Assembly (NCBI GenBank): GCA_022781015.1
Contig: JALEUF010000157.1
Location: 1-16,142 of the forward strand
Direction: 5' to 3'
DNA from: Caryophanales bacterium
GTDB lineage: Bacteria > Bacillota_I > Bacilli_A > RFN20 > CAG-826
Length of the DNA stretch: 16,142 nt
Below the pieces are notes generated by a model. It did not search any database. It was not told where the DNA came from and saw only the letters and a program-made list of their open reading frames with translations. This document shows positions 14,550-16,142 of this stretch, piece by piece. Every line of letters begins with the position of its first letter. The first letter of the stretch is position 1. The position numbers were made by a program, and so were the translations under genes.

Positions 14550-14854
14550 ATTAAATATCTTTGCAAAAATATTAAAATTTGCAATTACAAGAATACAAAA
14601 GTCAGGATATTTAATTTGAAATTTATTTTCATTGACGTTAAATTTACTTACATATAGTTCGGTGTGTGGAATAATTTTTTCATTGGATTTTTCTTGATTT
14701 TTCAAAAAAAGCATGGTTTTTTCAATATTTTTACATTTCTTTTCTTTATCAACTTTAGAAATTTAGTTAGTTATATTCATTAAAATTTTTAAGCGAACTA
14801 ATTGAACAATATCTTATTAATAGGTAAAATTTTCCTCTGAAAGAAGGAAAAAAG
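14550..14854. other. Divergent AT-rich intergenic region
   Basis: These 305 bases separate the DUF3899-like gene (minus) from the flavodoxin-like gene (plus). They hold the plus-strand promoter at 14802-14830 and an inverted repeat TTGCAAA (14561-14567)/TTTGCAA (14578-14584) located 12 bases before the DUF3899 start, which might be an operator. A minus-strand frame continues to 14714 but has no convincing start signal. No RNA gene is recognised. Confidence 0.5.
14802..14830 (+). promoter_or_regulatory. Promoter of the flavodoxin-like gene
   Basis: TTGAAC (14802-14807) and TAAAAT (14825-14830) have a 17-base spacer and lie 24 bases before the ATG. The predicted start point is near 14837, giving a leader of about 18 bases that still contains the AAGAAGG ribosome binding site. 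Confidence 0.65.
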
Positions 14855-15322
14855 ATGAAACCCTTAATAATATATTTCACGACTACCTACAATACGGCTA
14901 AAGTTGTTAACCTAATGGAAGAAGTTCTAGGATGTGAGAAAGAACTCCTTAGGCCTATTGATCCTTATATAGATAATGTTATGGATAGGTCAAAGATGGA
15001 AATAGAAACCGGCATGGCTACCGAAATCCATCCTTTAAACCATAGGCTCGGTGATTTTGATACAGTAATTTTAGCTACTCCTGTCTGGTGGCTAAATGCT
15101 TCTAGTCCAGTAATTGCTTTAATTAGAAGCGGTGTTCTAAAAGGAAAAGATGTCTATCCAGTCATTACAACAGGGTTTGATGTAAATGGAGTAGAAGAGA
15201 AGATAGACGATATGCTTCTAGGCTCAAAAATCCATAAAGCCCTTATCGTTCCTTTTGAAAACGCCTTCCTTTCAAAAGAAAACGAAGAAATGATTAAAGA
15301 ATATAGCAAGAATATAAGATGA
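14855..15322 (+). CDS. Flavodoxin-like protein
   Basis: The start is ATG 14855 with AAGAAGG upstream; the product has 155 residues, the usual length of short-chain flavodoxins. The first strand and loop, IIYFTTTYNTAKVVNLM (5-21), correspond to the FMN-phosphate loop (family pattern [ST]xTGNT, here TTTYNT, so the Gly is a Tyr). The segment FDTVILATPVWWLNASSPVIALI (about 68-90) matches the W-W.....P flavin-contact loop of the flavodoxin_4 type, and TTGFDVNGVEEKIDDML fits the last conserved loop. It is expected to be a soluble FMN-binding electron carrier or quinone reductase-like protein; the altered phosphate loop makes FMN affinity uncertain. It overlaps the next gene by four bases (ATGA at 15319-15322). 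Confidence 0.8.
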   Translation: MKPLIIYFTTTYNTAKVVNLMEEVLGCEKELLRPIDPYIDNVMDRSKMEIETGMATEIHPLNHRLGDFDTVILATPVWWLNASSPVIALIRSGVLKGKDVYPVITTGFDVNGVEEKIDDMLLGSKIHKALIVPFENAFLSKENEEMIKEYSKNIR

Positions 15323-16142
15323 ATGATTTAGGGTTTATATATTTTTATCAAGATAAAGAAATCCATCTTTCTCTTACTAATCAATACCTATTGACTAAAG
15401 AAGAGAAGGTATTCCCTTTTAATAAGCAGGGATTAGATGATTTATCTACATATATAAGAAATAATGACGCTATATATCTAGGTTATAACCTTCAATATTT
15501 CTTAGCTAAGAGCCTAGAATCGTTTTCGTATACTTTCTATTTTAGCTATTTTGATATCCTTAGGCTATTTAGGGCATTTTATGGGATTAAAGAAGAGCCA
15601 TCTCTAGAAGATCTTTCATATGACTATGCGATTAGTTTAGATAAATTTAATCCCGCTAAATCGATGTTTGTCTTCCTTCTTGAAGATAGCGGATATAATT
15701 ATGATTATTTCCTATTGGGTTCTTATTCGGATTGCAAATTAAATGCCAAGCGAAGCGGAGCCTATGAATATTTTAAGATCAAGCAAGAAAAAGAAACCCT
15801 AGAAGCAGTAGAAGAATTAACTAAAGGCGAGATTAAAGGGGTATTTGTCTTTGATTTTGAATGTGCGAATAACGATAGGGGCATAGGAAAGATATGCGAA
15901 TTAGGTGGATTATATCTAGATTCAAATTTAAACCTAATAAAAGAAGTTGAATATCTATTTAATCCTGAAGGTGAATTTAGATTAGGAAGCGATATTAAAT
16001 TATATTATCCATATTCTAAATATATGTCTTCTCCAACTATATCTTATCTATATAAGGAATTTGCTTCGTTATTTGAAGATCCAACTATTTTAAAAGTAGG
16101 GTATGCAAGCAAAAATGATGTTAGCTTCCTTGTAACGGACTT
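15319..16142 (+). CDS. DEDDh-type 3'-5' exonuclease domain protein (3' partial)
   Basis: The ATG at 15319 overlaps the stop of the flavodoxin-like gene, and the frame is open to the window edge with 274 codons visible. From about residue 174 it reads GVFVFDFECANNDRGIGKICELGG: Asp179 and Glu181 form the DxE metal site of the DnaQ/DEDD exonuclease fold. GYASKNDVSFL (261-271) gives the later Asp (D267) of the second motif. The final D and H motif lies beyond the edge. The first 170 residues are less familiar. The part AIYLGYNLQYFLAKSL (51-66) with YFDILRLFRAFYGIKEEPSLEDL (77-99) resembles the second half of another exonuclease fold without its acidic residues, so the protein may contain a degenerate repeat. 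The partner role of the flavodoxin-like gene is unclear. Confidence 0.7.
   Translation, partial: MNDLGFIYFYQDKEIHLSLTNQYLLTKEEKVFPFNKQGLDDLSTYIRNNDAIYLGYNLQYFLAKSLESFSYTFYFSYFDILRLFRAFYGIKEEPSLEDLSYDYAISLDKFNPAKSMFVFLLEDSGYNYDYFLLGSYSDCKLNAKRSGAYEYFKIKQEKETLEAVEELTKGEIKGVFVFDFECANNDRGIGKICELGGLYLDSNLNLIKEVEYLFNPEGEFRLGSDIKLYYPYSKYMSSPTISYLYKEFASLFEDPTILKVGYASKNDVSFLVTD

Noticed and set aside
14550..14714. N-terminal 55-residue extension of the DUF3899-like protein
   Set aside because: It has no ribosome binding site and no family-like sequence, and it resembles translated AT-rich spacer.
14830..14851. Hairpin TTTTCCT/AGGAAAA covering the ribosome binding site of the flavodoxin-like gene
   Set aside because: The left arm overlaps the -10 box of the predicted promoter, so it would not be in the transcript.
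1..16142. Mycoplasma-type genetic code (TGA as Trp)
   Set aside because: TGA ends genes at 193-195 and 15320-15322 in typical ATGA overlaps, and Trp residues are encoded by TGG.

Overview
The window looks like a low-GC Firmicutes-type chromosome, probably an uncultured gut Bacilli lineage near the Erysipelotrichales or the non-parasitic 'Tenericutes'. The reasons are the high A+T, the strong AAAGGAGG-type ribosome binding sites, and the Ami/Opp-type peptide importer with Firmicutes-style C-terminal tails. TGA is used as a normal stop (for example at 193-195 and 15320-15322), so the code is the standard bacterial one and not the Mycoplasma code. The taxonomic placement is inference.

Layout. 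(1) Positions 1-2130 look like an accessory stretch. It holds the C-terminal end of an unrecognised gene cut by the left edge. A 268-residue protein overlaps it by four bases and joins a toxin-antitoxin-like N-terminal domain to a degenerate inorganic-pyrophosphatase-like domain. Next is a Fic-family protein whose catalytic histidine is replaced by glutamine; an imperfect ~45-bp direct repeat with a 15-bp identical core flanks it. (2) Positions 2229-4630 hold a FucP/FHS-like MFS permease that appears to be read from a nearly leaderless transcript. A TetR-family regulator follows, with a cre-like palindrome and a TetR-type operator stacked in front of it. A truncated DUF4143/AAA ATPase remnant follows that, and a strong bidirectional terminator ends the block. 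(3) Positions 4675-14076, all on the minus strand, form a complete oligopeptide importer operon read in the order oppA-oppB-oppC-oppD-oppF. (4) A small DUF3899-type membrane protein lies just upstream of oppA on the same strand. A flavodoxin-like gene with a good promoter runs the other way. It overlaps by four bases a DEDDh-exonuclease-domain gene that runs off the right edge.

How it fits together. OppA is a lipoprotein that captures peptides outside the cell, OppB/OppC form the membrane channel, and OppD/OppF hydrolyse ATP. The importer is oddly built. OppC carries about 390 residues between its first membrane helix and its transport core. OppD has an insertion of about 240 residues within its nucleotide-binding domain. 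OppF has both a charged coiled-coil N-terminal extension and an internal helical insertion. OppA has an extra beta-rich C-terminal region. Gene junctions inside the operon are very tight (overlap of 14 bp, or gaps of 1 and 2 bp), except for oppA-oppB, where two strong hairpins probably lower downstream expression relative to oppA.

The least explained items are the antitoxin/pyrophosphatase-like fusion, the repeat-flanked His-less Fic gene, and the enlarged Opp system with possible RNA-level control around oppA. No CRISPR array, tRNA, rRNA, transposase or integrase was seen.
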